Shown piece by piece: positions 5,036-5,476 of a DNA stretch of 5,476 nucleotides (position 1 is the stretch's first letter; each line of letters opens with the position of its first letter). The DNA comes from Xanthobacteraceae bacterium (lineage in GTDB: Bacteria; Pseudomonadota; Alphaproteobacteria; Rhizobiales; Xanthobacteraceae). The position numbers and the translations under genes were made by a program. The DNA lies in the NCBI GenBank assembly GCA_030043175.1, contig JASHYD010000503.1:1-5476 (forward strand), written 5' to 3'. The notes beneath the pieces are model-generated. The model searched no databases and was not told the origin of the DNA. It saw only the letters and a program-made list of their open reading frames with translations.

Positions 5036-5053
5036 CTGATTTTCAGCAATCAG
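5036..5053 (-). repeat. 6-bp inverted repeat directly after the EF-hand stop
   Basis: CTGATT-N6-AATCAG adjoins the TGA at 5054-5056. No T tract follows on the minus strand, so it is at most a weak terminator or mRNA 3'-end hairpin. A second perfect repeat, GTCCG-CGGTA-CGGAC (5008-5022), lies between it and the next start codon. Confidence 0.25.
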
Positions 5054-5371
5054 TCATTGGCCGCCGCATTGTGGGAATCCGCTACGCACGCAGTCGCCAA
5101 GCAGCCAGCTCGGGCGCGTTATTTGTCGCAGTTCTGCGGCCTCAAGCGTGCCACTCTTGTTAACGTCGAGACGATCGAACGTCTGACCCATGAATTGCAT
5201 GAATTCGTCTTTCGACACCACGCCGTTCATGTCCTTGTCCATCATGCGCATCAACTGTCTCGCATCCTTTTCGGCCGTTGCCGCGGTCGGTTTGCTGAGC
5301 GCGAGGGCTTGGGACGAAATTGTGCCGATGACGAACGACGTGGCGATCAGGCTGATTGATTTGCGAATCAT
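5054..5371 (-). CDS. exported EF-hand calcium-binding protein (105 aa)
   Basis: Start 5371 is chosen over the in-frame ATG at 5473 because it begins a clean signal peptide: MIRKS, hydrophobic SLIATSFVIGTISS, then A-L-A near residue 24 as the cleavage site. The 5473 start would overlap the FNR-type box. The ribosome binding site is weak (GGAA eight bases upstream). The mature protein has two EF-hand loops. Loop 1 is residues 45-56 (DKDMNGVVSKDE), with Asp45, Asp47, Asn49, Gly50 and Glu56 in canonical positions. Loop 2 is residues 69-80 (DVNKSGTLEAAE), with Asp69, Asn71, Ser73, Gly74 and Glu80. Both match the 12-residue calcium-binding pattern. Two cysteines near the C terminus (Cys94, Cys102) could form a disulfide in the periplasm. 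The protein is probably a periplasmic calcium-binding or buffering protein; its partner is unknown. Confidence 0.85.
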   Translation of the reverse strand: MIRKSISLIATSFVIGTISSQALALSKPTAATAEKDARQLMRMMDKDMNGVVSKDEFMQFMGQTFDRLDVNKSGTLEAAELRQITRPSWLLGDCVRSGFPQCGGQ

Positions 5372-5459
5372 AAACGGTTTCCATGCCGATTGAGTTTGCG
5401 ACCAGTCCTCTAGAGCTACTTTCCGGCGCAAAAGTAGGGAGGAATCGTCAGGTCCCGCT

Positions 5460-5473
5460 TTGAGGCAAATCAA
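5460..5473 (-). promoter_or_regulatory. FNR/FixK-type operator upstream of the EF-hand gene
   Basis: TTGAGGCAAATCAA is a perfect TTGA-N6-TCAA match centred at 5466.5. On the minus strand a weak -10-like TACTTT lies at 5436-5431, implying a start near 5425, about 42 bases from the box centre as in class II FNR promoters, and a leader of about 54 bases to the ATG at 5371. Because the site is symmetric and lies at the window edge, it could instead, or also, serve a plus-strand gene beyond 5476. Confidence 0.6.
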
Positions 5474-5476
5474 TCG

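Overview
The window reads as a GC-rich alphaproteobacterial chromosome, most likely a Bradyrhizobium/Rhodopseudomonas-type organism. This is inferred from base composition, the rhizobial style of the IS630 transposase remnant, and FNR/FixK-type operator sites. No rRNA, tRNA or CRISPR array is visible. It looks like part of an accessory low-oxygen/stress gene region that was later damaged by an insertion sequence.

Layout. Position 1-134 is the 3' end of a plus-strand gene. A minus-strand set follows: a 55-residue small ORF (961-1128), a DUF2892 membrane protein (648-863) and an AhpD-like CxxC protein (200-613). The two larger genes have clear ribosome binding sites. Divergent from these is a 217-residue protein of unknown function (1462-2115). 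After about 700 bases with no convincing gene comes a HemG-type flavodoxin-fold protoporphyrinogen oxidase (2843-3409), whose stop codon overlaps a possible 38-residue ORF (3406-3522). Position 3523-4020 is poorly coding. Position 4021-4761 is an IS630-family transposase remnant with two frame changes and a missing 3' half. It abuts a minus-strand small gene of unknown function (4762-4983). Last is a minus-strand exported EF-hand protein (5054-5371).

Unifying signal. Four perfect TTGA-N6-TCAA palindromes, the FNR/FixK operator consensus, occur at 1118-1131, 1387-1400, 2783-2796 and 5460-5473. About 0.08 would be expected by chance in this length if all bases were equally frequent. Three lie 46-89 bases upstream of a start codon: the unknown 217-residue protein, hemG and the EF-hand gene. 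In the hemG and EF-hand cases a -10-like hexamer lies at the distance expected of a class II activated promoter. I infer that most of the window belongs to one oxygen-responsive regulon in which haem synthesis, a redox-active CxxC protein, a small membrane protein, a periplasmic calcium-binding protein and one unknown protein are induced together. The regulator gene is not in the window.
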